Of a stretch of DNA of 64,000 nucleotides, positions 43,055 to 52,874 are shown one piece after another. The number at the start of each line of letters is the position of its first letter. The first letter of the stretch is position 1. This DNA comes from JANWVO01 sp964458495 (GTDB taxonomy: Bacteria; Acidobacteriota; Terriglobia; Bryobacterales; Bryobacteraceae): the NCBI GenBank assembly GCA_964458495.1, contig CAYWJB010000005.1:124001-188000 (forward strand), read 5' to 3'. Position numbers and translations under genes: made by a program. The notes beneath the pieces are model-generated. The model had not been told where the DNA came from. It saw only the letters and a program-made list of their open reading frames with translations, and did not search any database.

Positions 43055-45492
43055 GGCACGCGAATCGTCACCGCCTGCGGCGCCGCCGGGATCGGCTCCA
43101 GCTTCGCATCGCGCAGCGTCACATCCTCCAGCCGGATCGCTCCATCGCCGCGCCCCACGGCCTGGAACTTCAGCTCCAGCAGAATGCCCGCGCCCGATAT
43201 GCCGCCCGCGCCCGGCACGCGGTTCATGTTCACGATCACCAGGCCCGACGCCTCGTCCCGCGAATCCGAAAAATTCACCTGCGCGCCGTCGCCAGCCAGG
43301 AACGGCCCGCGCTGCACGTCCAGCAGCCGCAGCACCTTCGGTTCATAGCGGATGCGCAGCGGCGCGCTGAACAGCTCCGACACGTTGTCCACCTGCAATC
43401 GCACCGTCACAGTGGAATTCAGCGCGGCTTCCTTGGCCGAAGGCTGCCACGAAAGCCGTGGGCCCTGCGCCGCCGCCGGTTCCTCGGCTGCCGGCGCTTC
43501 AGCGGGCTTCGCCGGAGCCGCCTCCGGTGCGGGTGGCGCTCCGGGCGCAGTCTGCCCCGGCGCCGCTGCTTCCGCGGGCTTCGCCGGCGCCGTCTCCGGC
43601 GCAGGGGAAGGTCCCGGCGCAGCTTGCGGCCGCGGGGCCGCCGTCCCCGGCACCAGCGGCGTCCTCACGGGCTCGCCCGGCTGCCGCGCCTGCTCCTGCG
43701 CCTCCGGTTCCTGATCCTCCTCCTGCGCGAAGTTCACGCGGTAAATCTGCTCCGCTCCGCTCGCCACTCCCCGCAGGCTCTCCGCCGTGATATCCGGCGT
43801 TCTGACCACCTGCGGCACCAGCGCCACCAGCAGGTCCGAATTGGCGTTCTCCACGTTCTCGCTCGAAAACAGACGCCCCAGGATCGGAATGTTCATCAAC
43901 CCGGGCACTCCGCTTCTCACCCGCGAAACATTGGCCTGCATCAGGCCCCCGATCAGCGTCACCTCGCCTTCCCGCGCCCGGATCACATGCGTCACCTTAC
44001 GCTGCCCGATCACCGGTTGCGACAGCCCTCCAAGGTCGATCCTCTCGCGGATGTTCGATATCTCCAGATCCACCTGCAACGAAACCTCGTCCCCATGGAT
44101 CCGCGGCGTCAGATCGATGTTCACCCCCACTTCGGCGAACTGGAACTGCGTCTGCACAAACGGCGACAGTCCACCCCCGCCCACCACCGCACCCGGCGCG
44201 AACGAGCCCGACGCATACGGCACCCGGTCCCCCAGCCGCAGCGTCGCCTTCTGCCCGTCCACCGCCCTCACCTGCGGCGTCGTCAGCACGCGCGTCTGCC
44301 GGTCGCTCAGCAGCGCCTGCACCAGGAAGCTCGGCAACACCACGCTCCAGTCGCCCGCCCCCAGATCCTTCACCTGATTCAACGGAACCGCCCCCGAAGT
44401 CCCCCCCCCTGTAAAGCTCACCGGCGAACCCAGCCCCGGCTTGCCCGCGCTCAGCGGCGTCAGCGCCAGGTCGCGCGTCCGTGTCCGGTTCGCCTCCATC
44501 ACAATCACATCCACCACCACCTCCGGCTTCGCCTTGTCCAGATCCAGCAGCACCTTCTCCGCCAGCGCCATCTGGTCCGCCGTGCCCCGTGCCACGATTG
44601 CGAACTGGCTGTTCACAGGAAACACTTTCCGCAGATCCGTCACCTGCCGCATCGCCGTCACAATCTCTGTCAACTCCTGGTTGTTGTACGCGTTCTGCAA
44701 ATAGAAAATCCGCGTCACATGCTCTTCGTAATCGCGGCGCTTGGTCGGATTGTCCTGAGTCACAAAAATCGTGTTGCGGCTGAGCGGCTTGCAATACGTC
44801 TTCGTCACCAGGCTCACGTACTCCAGCGCCTCGTCCAGCGTCAGCTGGTTCAGGTCCAGAGTGTACCGCCGCGTGTCCTGGAAATCGGCGTCGAACAGCA
44901 CGTTCACCCCTGCCAGCTTCCCCACCGTCTCGTACATCACCCGCGCCGTCTGGTTCACGATCTTCAGCCCGGAAATCCGCCGCGTCGCGGGCTTCAGTTC
45001 CGGCGCCTCCAGCATCCGCGCCGCCCGCTCCAGCCCCTCCCGCCTCGCCCGCTCCGCATCGGTCAGCCCTCGCTCTTCGCCCGCCTCGCCGGACCTCCCC
45101 TTTCCCTTCTTCTCGCGCTCGATCATCTGGTTCGTCCGCCGCAGTTCCTGCTCCGCGATGCCCGAGCCGGGATCGATCACGAACGCCCTTCGAAACTCCG
45201 CCAGCGCCTCTTCCAGCTTGCCCTCCGACCGCAGCTTCTGCCCCAGATCCACATGGCGCTGCGCCGCGGCGAACCGCGCCCGCCGCATGTGCAGCAGGTA
45301 CGCTGCGTCGCTCGGATCAGCCGCCAGCGCCCGCTCGTAAAACTCCAGCGCCGTGTCCAGATCCCCGCGCGCCTCCGCCTTCTTGCCTTCGTTCAGCAGC
45401 CGGTCGCCCTTCCGGTTGCCCGCCGCGGCAGGCGCGCCCACGGCCACCAACAAGACCGCCAGAATCACTGCTAACTGATTCATCTTCCGCAT
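43051..45492 (-). CDS. Secretin with N-terminal TPR and C-terminal cohesin domain
   Basis: A 813-residue exported protein. Signal peptide at 1-24 (LAVILAVLLVAVGAPAAAG); TPR repeats about 25-115 (LEFYERALAADPSDAAYL; EEALAEFRRAFVIDPGSGIA); a secretin N region with ISGLKIVNQTARVMYETVGK and DLNQLTLDEALEYVSL; a secretin core about 340-590 with LLSDRQTRVLTTPQVRAVDG and the VPGLMNIPILGRLFSSE end; a Pro/Ala-rich linker; and a cohesin-like domain from about 665 to the end. It would form an outer-membrane ring for pseudopilin-driven export. ATG 45492 or 45483 may be the start. The opposite-strand smpB start is 121 bases away. Confidence 0.88.
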   Translation of the reverse strand: MRKMNQLAVILAVLLVAVGAPAAAGNRKGDRLLNEGKKAEARGDLDTALEFYERALAADPSDAAYLLHMRRARFAAAQRHVDLGQKLRSEGKLEEALAEFRRAFVIDPGSGIAEQELRRTNQMIEREKKGKGRSGEAGEERGLTDAERARREGLERAARMLEAPELKPATRRISGLKIVNQTARVMYETVGKLAGVNVLFDADFQDTRRYTLDLNQLTLDEALEYVSLVTKTYCKPLSRNTIFVTQDNPTKRRDYEEHVTRIFYLQNAYNNQELTEIVTAMRQVTDLRKVFPVNSQFAIVARGTADQMALAEKVLLDLDKAKPEVVVDVIVMEANRTRTRDLALTPLSAGKPGLGSPVSFTGGGTSGAVPLNQVKDLGAGDWSVVLPSFLVQALLSDRQTRVLTTPQVRAVDGQKATLRLGDRVPYASGSFAPGAVVGGGGLSPFVQTQFQFAEVGVNIDLTPRIHGDEVSLQVDLEISNIRERIDLGGLSQPVIGQRKVTHVIRAREGEVTLIGGLMQANVSRVRSGVPGLMNIPILGRLFSSENVENANSDLLVALVPQVVRTPDITAESLRGVASGAEQIYRVNFAQEEDQEPEAQEQARQPGEPVRTPLVPGTAAPRPQAAPGPSPAPETAPAKPAEAAAPGQTAPGAPPAPEAAPAKPAEAPAAEEPAAAQGPRLSWQPSAKEAALNSTVTVRLQVDNVSELFSAPLRIRYEPKVLRLLDVQRGPFLAGDGAQVNFSDSRDEASGLVIVNMNRVPGAGGISGAGILLELKFQAVGRGDGAIRLEDVTLRDAKLEPIPAAPQAVTIRVP

Positions 45493-45612
45493 GTTATGGC
45501 TACTCGCAAGAGCCGGCGTGCTAAACTGTTCTTGGCTGTCGCTTCCCGTGCCGGCGCACACATTCTCCATTCGAATGACGCGCGGCGCGGCGCACGCGTG
45601 GAGACAATTCCT

Positions 45613-46098
45613 TTGGCGGAAAACAAGGCACCGGTCCGGATGGTTGCGGAGAACCGCAAGGCGCTCCACGACTATCACGTCCTTGAGCGCCTCGAAGCCG
45701 GACTCGTCCTCACCGGCACCGAAATCAAATCCGCCCGCCAGGGCAAGGTGCAACTCCGTGACAGCTACGCCGACGTCATCGGCGGCGAAGCGTGGCTGCT
45801 CAACACTCATTTCAGCCCTTACTCGCACGGCAACATCTGGAACCACGAACCCACGCGCAAACGCAAGCTTCTGCTGCACCGCTCCGAAATCGAAAAGCTG
45901 GCGTCGAAGGTCCGCGAAAAAGGGCTCGCCCTCGTCCCGCTCAAGCTCTACCTCAAGAACGGCCGCCTCAAGTGCGAGCTCGGCGTCTGCCGCGGCAAGA
46001 AGCTCCACGACAAGCGCGAGGCCGAACAGGCCCGCGAGCGCGACCTGGAAGCGCGCAAGGCCATGAGCCTCCGAAACGCCAAACGAATCAGGGATTGA
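45613..46098 (+). CDS. smpB: SsrA-binding protein SmpB
   Basis: A 161-residue protein that binds tmRNA and brings it to stalled ribosomes. The core is ENRKALHDYHVLERLEAGLV, LTGTEIKSARQGKVQLRDSY, HFSPYSHGNIWNHEPTRKRK and KRIRD at the end. A longer open frame begins at 45496, but the family begins close to the AENRKA block; TTG 45613 has GGAG at 45600-45603, 9 bases before, and gives the standard length. No ssrA gene is seen nearby. Confidence 0.93.
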   Translation: MAENKAPVRMVAENRKALHDYHVLERLEAGLVLTGTEIKSARQGKVQLRDSYADVIGGEAWLLNTHFSPYSHGNIWNHEPTRKRKLLLHRSEIEKLASKVREKGLALVPLKLYLKNGRLKCELGVCRGKKLHDKREAEQARERDLEARKAMSLRNAKRIRD

Positions 46099-46100
46099 CC

Positions 46101-47573
46101 ATGGAATTCACTCTCACCACTCGTCCTCTGCCTGAAATCGACGCCCCTGCGCTGGCCATCCTCGCTTTCTCCTCCCTCCCGCCCTCCCCGGACTTCGCCG
46201 GCGGCGTGCCGAAAGAGATGTCCGACTCCGGCGAGTTCACGGCCAAGCCCAACGAAACGGCTCTCATCCACCTGCCGCAGGGGCTCAAGGCCCGCCGCCT
46301 ACTGCTGGCAGGCTGCGGGGAACAGGAGAAGTTCACCCCGGCTGTCATGCGCCAAACCGGCGGAGTCATCGCCCGCGCCCTGCAGGCGCGCTCCATCCAG
46401 CAGGCCGCCGTCCGCCTCGAAGACGGCGTCGACGCCGCCATGCTCCGCGCGCTCGTCGAAGGTCTCATCACCGGCGGCTTCGAACCGGACCAGTACAAGA
46501 CGGAAAAGAAGAACGGTGGCAAGCTTCTGGAGCGCGTCGAGCTTTCCGTGCCCGCCATCACTCCGGAGCTCGAGGCCGCTGTGGAAACCGCCAGGATCAC
46601 GGGCGAGGCCCAGAACTGGACCCGCGCTCTTGTCAATGAGCCCGGCAACGTGCTCACGCCCCGCGCCCTCGCCGAACGGGCGCGCTCGATGGCCGGGGAA
46701 TGCGGCCTCGCGTGCGAGATCCTTGACGAGCCGCGGATGCGCCAGCTCGGCTTCAACACTCTGCTCGGCGTTGCCCAGGGCTCCGCCGAGCCGCCCGTGC
46801 TGATCGTTGTGCGATACACTCCGGCCCAGCCGGCTTCGCAGGACCATCTGGCGCTGGTCGGCAAGGGCGTCACCTTCGACACCGGGGGCATCTCCATCAA
46901 GCCCAGCGACGGCATGGAAAAGATGAAGTACGACATGGCCGGCGCCGCCGCCGTGCTCGGCGCCATGCGCGCCCTCGCCCGCCTCAGGCCGCCTGTCGCT
47001 GTCACCGCGTTCGCCCCCTGTGTCGAGAACATGCCCGGCCCGAAGGCGCAGCGGCCCGGCGATATCGTCAAAACATTTCAGGGCAAAACTGTGGAAGTGC
47101 TGAACACCGACGCCGAGGGCCGTCTCATCCTCGCCGACGCCCTCACCTGGGCCGCCCGCGAAGGCTGCACCCACCTGGTGGACGCCGCCACCCTCACCGG
47201 CGCCATCGCGGTTGCCCTCGGCAACCTCTACGCCGGCGCCTTCTCCAACGATGCCGCCTGGCAACAGCGGCTGCTCGACGCCGCCGCCCGCGCCGGCGAG
47301 CGGATCTGGCCCCTCCCCATGGACGCCGAATACCGCGAACTCCTCAAATCGCCCTTTGCCGATCTCGCCAATATTGGCGGCCGCTGGGGCGGCTCCATCT
47401 CCGCCGCGAAATTCCTTGAGGAATTCGTCGAGGGCAAGCCCTGGGTGCACCTCGACATCGCCTCCGTCGCCTGGCTCGAAGAAAACAAGCCCTGGATGGC
47501 CAAGGGTCCCACCGGATTCCCGGTCCGCACCCTCGTCGAACTGGCCCTCGATTGGCAGCAACCGAGCGCCTGA
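46101..47573 (+). CDS. pepA: Leucyl aminopeptidase PepA (M17)
   Basis: A 490-residue two-metal aminopeptidase that also binds DNA in some bacteria. Metal and active residues: GKGVTFDTGGISIKP (Lys255, Asp260, Lys267), Asp278 in KYDMAGAAAV and NTDAEGRL at 335-342 (Asp337, Glu339, Arg341). The N-terminal part (residues 1-170) is the variable domain. It starts 2 bases after smpB and is translationally close to it. Confidence 0.96.
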   Translation: MEFTLTTRPLPEIDAPALAILAFSSLPPSPDFAGGVPKEMSDSGEFTAKPNETALIHLPQGLKARRLLLAGCGEQEKFTPAVMRQTGGVIARALQARSIQQAAVRLEDGVDAAMLRALVEGLITGGFEPDQYKTEKKNGGKLLERVELSVPAITPELEAAVETARITGEAQNWTRALVNEPGNVLTPRALAERARSMAGECGLACEILDEPRMRQLGFNTLLGVAQGSAEPPVLIVVRYTPAQPASQDHLALVGKGVTFDTGGISIKPSDGMEKMKYDMAGAAAVLGAMRALARLRPPVAVTAFAPCVENMPGPKAQRPGDIVKTFQGKTVEVLNTDAEGRLILADALTWAAREGCTHLVDAATLTGAIAVALGNLYAGAFSNDAAWQQRLLDAAARAGERIWPLPMDAEYRELLKSPFADLANIGGRWGGSISAAKFLEEFVEGKPWVHLDIASVAWLEENKPWMAKGPTGFPVRTLVELALDWQQPSA

Positions 47574-47720
47574 GCCGTGTACGCTGCAAGGGCGGCCGGC
47601 CCCTCCTGTCCGGGCTCTTGCCTTCGCGGCAGCCCTCTTCCCGCCTGCGCAGCGCCTCTGCCGGCCGGGAATGATCGGCTACACTGAAAGGCACGGCCCG
47701 CTGCCGGAGGATTCGCCCCC

Positions 47721-48482
47721 TTGGACCGCATCGAGAGAGAAAAACTCTTCCACGACCAGGAATTCGAACACCTGGAGCGCCGTCAGCTGGACCGCTTTTA
47801 TCGCATCGCTCTCCCCTCCATCGATCATTTCATCACCGCCTGCGTGGAAGGTGCTCGTCGCAAGCGCGTCCTTGAGATTGGCTGCGGACCCGGCTCGGTC
47901 TCCCTCCGCCTGGCCGCTGTCGCCAGCCACGTCACCGGCATCGATATCTCTGACACGGCCGTCCGGCAGGCAACCGAGCGCGCTGCGAAAGCAGGCTTCG
48001 GCCACGTCGAATTCCGCGTCATGAATGCTGAAGAGCTGGACTTCCCCGAGCAGTCGTTCGACTTCGTCTGCGGCCGCGCCATCCTCCACCACCTCGACCT
48101 CGAGCGCGCCCTGCGCTCCCTCGCTCGCGTGCTGCACTCGAATGGCTGCGCGCTGTTTCTGGAGCCGCTCGGTCACAACCCGGTCGTGAATTGGTACCGG
48201 AACCGCACTCCGCAGCTCCGCACGCCGGACGAACATCCCCTGCTGCGCTCCGATCTGCGCCTGGCCCTCGACTTCTTCCGCTCGGTCGAAGTGCGCCCGG
48301 AGATCCTCACTGCCCTCGCTGCCGCCTCTCTGCCCGAAGGCCCGCTCTTTCTCGCCGCCCGCGCCACACTTTCGGCTGCCGATAAAGTGCTGCTCGCGCT
48401 GCCGCTGCTTCGCTGGTGGGCCTGGACCTCGGTTTGGCGGTTTGCCGGGCCAATCCGGCCGGAGGCGCATACGGCTCACTGA
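47721..48482 (+). CDS. SAM-dependent methyltransferase (class I)
   Basis: A 253-residue protein, TTG start. The SAM-binding fold is clear: VLEIGCGPGSVSLRLAAVAS (motif I), VTGIDISDTAVRQA, and NAEELDFPEQSFDFVCGRAI then HHLDLERALRSLARVL. The C-terminal 60 residues, rich in Leu and Trp, may touch the membrane. It resembles methyltransferases acting on quinones or lipids, but the substrate is not defined by the sequence. Confidence 0.88.
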   Translation: MDRIEREKLFHDQEFEHLERRQLDRFYRIALPSIDHFITACVEGARRKRVLEIGCGPGSVSLRLAAVASHVTGIDISDTAVRQATERAAKAGFGHVEFRVMNAEELDFPEQSFDFVCGRAILHHLDLERALRSLARVLHSNGCALFLEPLGHNPVVNWYRNRTPQLRTPDEHPLLRSDLRLALDFFRSVEVRPEILTALAAASLPEGPLFLAARATLSAADKVLLALPLLRWWAWTSVWRFAGPIRPEAHTAH

Positions 48483-48550
48483 CTGTGAGGACGCGCGCAG
48501 TGAACAACGGTCCGTTGCCGCCTGCCGGTTCCATTCCTTGAGGCCAGCCT

Positions 48551-49336
48551 GTGTCCGCTCCCGTCCCCATCCTCGAATTCGAAAACGTCACCATCTGCCG
48601 CGACGGCACGGTCGCGCTTGAAAACATCTCCTTCACGATCTCCGAAGGCCGGCACACCGCCATCCTCGGCCCCAACGGCAGCGGCAAGTCCACCCTCATC
48701 AAGGCCATGACGCGCGAGCTCTACCCGCGCTACCCGGAACGCTCCCGCCTGCGGCTGTGGGGAAGGGAAACCTGGCAACTGTTCGAGTTGCGTTCGCTGC
48801 TCGGCATCGTGACCAACGACCTTGTCCAGTCCTGCACCCGGCCCATTCCCGCTCTTGAAATCGTGCTCAGCGGCTGCTTTTCAAGCATCGGCATCTGGCC
48901 CAACCACCGCGTCACCCCGGAGATGGAAGCCCGCGCGATGGAAGCGCTGCGTTTTTTCGATCTGGAACATCTCGCCTCGCGCCCTCTCTCGCAGATGTCC
49001 TCCGGCGAGGTCCGCCGCGCCGTCTTTGCCCGCGCGCTGGTCCACGATCCGCGGGCGCTCGTCCTGGACGAGCCCACCAATTCCCTCGACCTGCGCGCCC
49101 AGCACGAGGTTCGCGAAGCCATGCGCCGGCTGGCCGCATCCGGCGTCACCGTGATCCTCGTCACCCACCATTTGCCCGACATTATCCCGGAAATTCAACG
49201 GACCATTTTATTGAGAAACGGCCGGATTTTCTTCGACGGAGACAAGAACAGCGCGCTCCGCCCGGAGAGGCTCGGCGCGCTGTTCGATGTTCCCGTCCGT
49301 GTGCTGGAATCGGACGGCCTCTACCACGCCTGGTAG
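48551..49336 (+). CDS. ABC transporter-type ATP-binding protein (ModF-like)
   Basis: A 261-residue ATPase. Walker A GPNGSGKST, Q-loop region, signature LSQMSSGEVRRAVFARAL, Walker B RALVLDEPTN and switch HH (LVTHHLPD) are complete. It resembles ModF-like cytoplasmic ATPases with an unusual LWGRETWQLFELRSLLGIVT insert between Walker A and the signature. No permease or binding protein is adjacent; the substrate or partner is unknown. Confidence 0.9.
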   Translation: MSAPVPILEFENVTICRDGTVALENISFTISEGRHTAILGPNGSGKSTLIKAMTRELYPRYPERSRLRLWGRETWQLFELRSLLGIVTNDLVQSCTRPIPALEIVLSGCFSSIGIWPNHRVTPEMEARAMEALRFFDLEHLASRPLSQMSSGEVRRAVFARALVHDPRALVLDEPTNSLDLRAQHEVREAMRRLAASGVTVILVTHHLPDIIPEIQRTILLRNGRIFFDGDKNSALRPERLGALFDVPVRVLESDGLYHAW

Positions 49337-49340
49337 CCCG

Positions 49341-52300
49341 TCAGCGGGCTCCCGGTTCCTTCAACAACTCCGCCACCGCCGCCTCCAGCTGGCGGTCCTT
49401 GCCGTTCAGGTTGTCTTCCGGCGTGTTTTCCACTTCGATGTCCGGTTTCACGCCCAGGTTCTCCATGTTGGTGCGCTTTGCATCGGCCAGGAAAACGCCC
49501 ACGCCGGGCGTGCGGACCGTCGACCCGTCAATCAGGGAGTAGCTTCCGGTGCCGATCACCGCCCCCATGGTCTGCGTGCCCAGCGTCTTGCCGAGCCCCA
49601 GCGCCCGGAACCCGGCGGGGAACATCTCTGCGTTCGAAGCCGACCGCCAGTTCTGCAGGACGATCTTCTTGCCGAAGTAACCCGCAAACGGGCGTCCCGT
49701 GGGCTCCGTCCCGCGCGGCTGCCACACCTGGTACTCGCGCTGTACCAGAATCGCCAGCAATTGCTGTTCGATGTTGCCGCCGCCGTTCCACCTTTGGTCA
49801 ATAATCAACGCCGGTTTGTTGCGGAATTCCCGCAATTCCTTTTCAAACTTGCGCAGCGATGTCTGGTCCATGGCGCGGATGTGGAGGTAGCCGACCTTGC
49901 CGGCGGAAAGCTTGTCCACCATTTCGCGCCGCTCCTTCACCCAGCGTTCGTAACGCAGCGTCGCGTATTGCGCATTGGGCACGGGATCGATCTGTGTCTC
50001 CCAGGCGCCCGCTTCCTCCGGTTTGCTGTTCATCTTCAGCGTCAGTTTCCGGTTGAGCCGCTGGTTGTGGAAGAACTTCCACAAATTGTCCTTCGTCGTC
50101 ACCGGTTTGCCGTCTGCCGCCAGCAGATAGTCGCCCTTGCTCACCCGCACCCAGTCCTTGTCCGCGGGCCCGTTCTCGTACACATGCTCCACGCGATAAC
50201 GGCCCGACGCTTCGTCGGCGGTGAACTCGATCCCCGGATGAAGCGTCTGCACCGCGCCCTCGCGCCCGCCCGGCCCCGGCGCAGCGCCCGTGTGCGAGGC
50301 GTTCAGCTCGCCGATCATCTCGTTGATGAGGTTCAGCAGCTCCTGCCGGTCGCCCACATATTCCACCAAGGGCTGATACTTTGCGCGCATCGCGTCCCAA
50401 TCGTAGCCGTGCATCTTCGGATCGTAGAAACGGTACTTCATGGTGCGCCACGCGTCGTCGAACATCTGCTGCCACTGGCTCAGGTGGTCGATGCGCACGC
50501 GCGCCGTGAAATTGATCCGGCGCCGCCCGCCCGCGCCTCCGCCCGCCTGTCCCCCGGCAGCGGCCTGCTGCATTGCCGCGGCGAGGGCGCCTGTGGCTCC
50601 CGCGCCACTGCCACCACCTCCGCCGGCAGGGAGATTCACCGAATAGACCCCTTCGCCTTCCTTGAAGAACAGTGTCCGCCCGTTGCGCGTCACCGCCATC
50701 TGCGAGATGCCTCCGCCGAACATCCCCATGCCCGGCGCCGGCGGTCCACCCTGTCCTTCGCCTGCGGGCGCGCTGCCGCTGGCCACGCGCGTCTGCCGCC
50801 TGCCGTTGTCCTGGATCGTGTAGATCACCGGAGTGCCCCGCGCGCCCGTGCCTTCCACTGTCACGAACACCAGCGTGCGGCCATCGGGCACCACCTCATA
50901 CCCGCGCACCCCGCCGGGCACCCGCGTGATCTGCGACGTCCGGCGCTTCAGTCCGTCCCAATCAATCTGGATCTCCTTTGGCGCCTGGTTCTGCTGCTGG
51001 GGACGCCGTCCCGCCGCCGGTCCGCCCCCTTCTTCCGCCGGCTCTTCCGGCGCATTCGGATCCTTGTCCAGCTTCTCCAGGTGCGTCACCCACAGCTGCG
51101 TGCCGGAAAGCTCGGCGGCGCCGAAGCCGCCCATCCCCGTGCTCTCCATGCGCACGAAATAGAGCTTCTTTCCGTCGCTCGAAAAGCTCGGCCCGCGCTC
51201 CGGATAAGAATCGAAAGTCACGCGCCGCGGCGTCGCGCCACCGGCCGACGGCGCCAGCCAGATGTCGCTTTGCCGCGCCTCGTCGGACATGGAAAACGCC
51301 ACCCACTTGCCGTCCGGCGACATCACGGGCGAGTTGATGCTGCCAAACTTCGACGACGCCAGCTCCACCGTCTGCCCGCCCAGCTCGTGCCGGAACAGCC
51401 GGTTGTCCGATGTTGTGAAGAGCAGATGCTTCGAATCCGGCGACCAGCGGATCTCCATCTTCAGCGTGTCGAGGTCCGTCACCTTTTGCGCCTGCCCGCC
51501 ATCGGCCGGCACAACCCACACCTCCTCGCGCCCGCTCTGGTCGCTGATGTAGGCGATGTGCTTTCCATCGGGCGACCACTGCGGCTCGCGGTCGCGCGCC
51601 GCGCCCTCGGTGAGCTGCACGAGGTCGCCTTCCTCCACCGGCGCCGTGAAAATCTCGCCATACACGCTGAACACGATCCGCCGCCCGTTCGGATGGATGT
51701 GGAACTGGTCCGCGCGCGACTGGAACGTGCGGATCTCCTCCGGGTTGATCTGCGTCTCGGCCTCGATGTCGAACTTCAACGGCGCCGCCCTGCGGCTCGC
51801 GACGTCCAGCTTCCACACCCCGAAGTCGTGCTCGAACACGATCGTCTTCCCGTCGACGGAGATTGCCGGCCAGCGCACGTCCCCGCTTGTGAACTGCGTC
51901 ACCTTCTCCGCCTTGCCGCCCTTCTCCGGCACCCGCCAGATATTGGTGAGCCCCCCGCCGTCGCGGTCGCTCACGAAATAAATGAACCCGTCGCGGCCCC
52001 ACATCGGCCAGGAATCCATCCCGTCGAACTGCGTCAGGTTCGCCCACTTCTTCGTGCCCAGGTCCAGCACGAACACGTCGGTCTGGTACGAGCCCCGGTA
52101 GTATTTGCGCCAGTACACCTGCCCGCGCTGGTTGTACGCGATGCGCTTCCCCTCGGGCGAAAAGCTTCCGGCAAGCCCGTAGTCCGTTCCCGCCGGCCTC
52201 TCCACTCCCGTCTCGGCGTCCACCAGCCACAGCTTCGCCAGAAAGTCGTCGCCCCGCATCGAGCTGAACAGCACCGCCTTGCCGTCCGGCGTCCACCCCA

Positions 52301-52643
52301 GCACGTTGTCGTCCGCCGAATGAAAGGTCAATTGCCTCGGCGTGCCTCCGCCTGCAGCCACCACATACACATCCAGGTTGCCCTTCCGGTCGGAACTGAA
52401 GGCGACCCACTTCCCGTCCGGCGAAAACCGCGGCCAGGCGTCCCGTGCCGGGTGCGCCGTGAGCCGCGTCAGGTTCTTCCCCGTCTCGTCAGCCACCCAG
52501 ATGTCGGCGAGGTATGTAAACGCGACTCGCCCGGCGTGGTAAGCCGGGTAGCGCACGAGTTTGGCCTCACGGGCCGTGGCTTGGGGCAGCCATGCCGCCG
52601 CCAGACACACAGCGATCAGCGCAGTCAGTGCTCTTCGATGCAT
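49341..52643 (-). CDS. Tricorn-type protease (PD40 propellers, PDZ, S41 peptidase)
   Basis: A 1100-residue protein. Signal peptide at 1-24 (LTALIAVCLAAAWLPQATA). Residues about 30-330 and 340-680 have WD40-like PD40 repeats (RFSPDGKWVAFSSDRKGNLD; QWSPDGKHIAYISDQSGREE). A Gly/Ala-rich linker is near residue 690, followed by the C1 domain, a PDZ-like domain around 800-890 and a C-terminal S41 peptidase. In NWRSASNAEMF the serine at 1003, three before Glu, is the expected nucleophile. Tricorn proteins degrade peptides from the proteasome or cytoplasm in archaea; here the signal peptide suggests an exported enzyme. ATG 52643 has AAGGGG upstream; an in-frame start at 52874 is rejected. Confidence 0.9.
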   Translation of the reverse strand: MHRRALTALIAVCLAAAWLPQATAREAKLVRYPAYHAGRVAFTYLADIWVADETGKNLTRLTAHPARDAWPRFSPDGKWVAFSSDRKGNLDVYVVAAGGGTPRQLTFHSADDNVLGWTPDGKAVLFSSMRGDDFLAKLWLVDAETGVERPAGTDYGLAGSFSPEGKRIAYNQRGQVYWRKYYRGSYQTDVFVLDLGTKKWANLTQFDGMDSWPMWGRDGFIYFVSDRDGGGLTNIWRVPEKGGKAEKVTQFTSGDVRWPAISVDGKTIVFEHDFGVWKLDVASRRAAPLKFDIEAETQINPEEIRTFQSRADQFHIHPNGRRIVFSVYGEIFTAPVEEGDLVQLTEGAARDREPQWSPDGKHIAYISDQSGREEVWVVPADGGQAQKVTDLDTLKMEIRWSPDSKHLLFTTSDNRLFRHELGGQTVELASSKFGSINSPVMSPDGKWVAFSMSDEARQSDIWLAPSAGGATPRRVTFDSYPERGPSFSSDGKKLYFVRMESTGMGGFGAAELSGTQLWVTHLEKLDKDPNAPEEPAEEGGGPAAGRRPQQQNQAPKEIQIDWDGLKRRTSQITRVPGGVRGYEVVPDGRTLVFVTVEGTGARGTPVIYTIQDNGRRQTRVASGSAPAGEGQGGPPAPGMGMFGGGISQMAVTRNGRTLFFKEGEGVYSVNLPAGGGGGSGAGATGALAAAMQQAAAGGQAGGGAGGRRRINFTARVRIDHLSQWQQMFDDAWRTMKYRFYDPKMHGYDWDAMRAKYQPLVEYVGDRQELLNLINEMIGELNASHTGAAPGPGGREGAVQTLHPGIEFTADEASGRYRVEHVYENGPADKDWVRVSKGDYLLAADGKPVTTKDNLWKFFHNQRLNRKLTLKMNSKPEEAGAWETQIDPVPNAQYATLRYERWVKERREMVDKLSAGKVGYLHIRAMDQTSLRKFEKELREFRNKPALIIDQRWNGGGNIEQQLLAILVQREYQVWQPRGTEPTGRPFAGYFGKKIVLQNWRSASNAEMFPAGFRALGLGKTLGTQTMGAVIGTGSYSLIDGSTVRTPGVGVFLADAKRTNMENLGVKPDIEVENTPEDNLNGKDRQLEAAVAELLKEPGAR

Positions 52644-52874
52644 GGTTCGAGAATCCCCTTTTCTTCGCGTGTTCACGCTACAGTGATTGTGGCGCAGATC
52701 CACGCCCACGGGGTTACACATGGCCGGCCTCGTCCGCCTGCCCGGCATCCGCCGCCTGCCACTTGCGCAACCGCCCCGCTTCCGCGCATCATAGGAACTA
52801 ATACGCGCTAACCGGCGCACCGCTGTCGGAGAGGCTTGACTCAAGGGGAAACTCCGCTTGGGAGCCGATCTCAT
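52644..52874. promoter_or_regulatory. Divergent intergenic region, tricorn gene versus aminotransferase
   Basis: Both flanking genes start here and face away. AAGGGG lies before the protease ATG and GGAG at 52861-52864, 10 bases before the aminotransferase ATG. I found no clear promoter match or operator. Confidence 0.4.

Noticed and set aside
43624..45474. 616-residue open frame on + opposite the secretin gene
   Set aside because: Same reason: no recognisable domain and a strong gene on the other strand.
49287..52811. 1174-residue open frame on the + strand opposite the tricorn gene
   Set aside because: It is low complexity (Arg, His, Leu, Pro rich) and lies entirely opposite a well-supported gene; it is a by-product of high GC.
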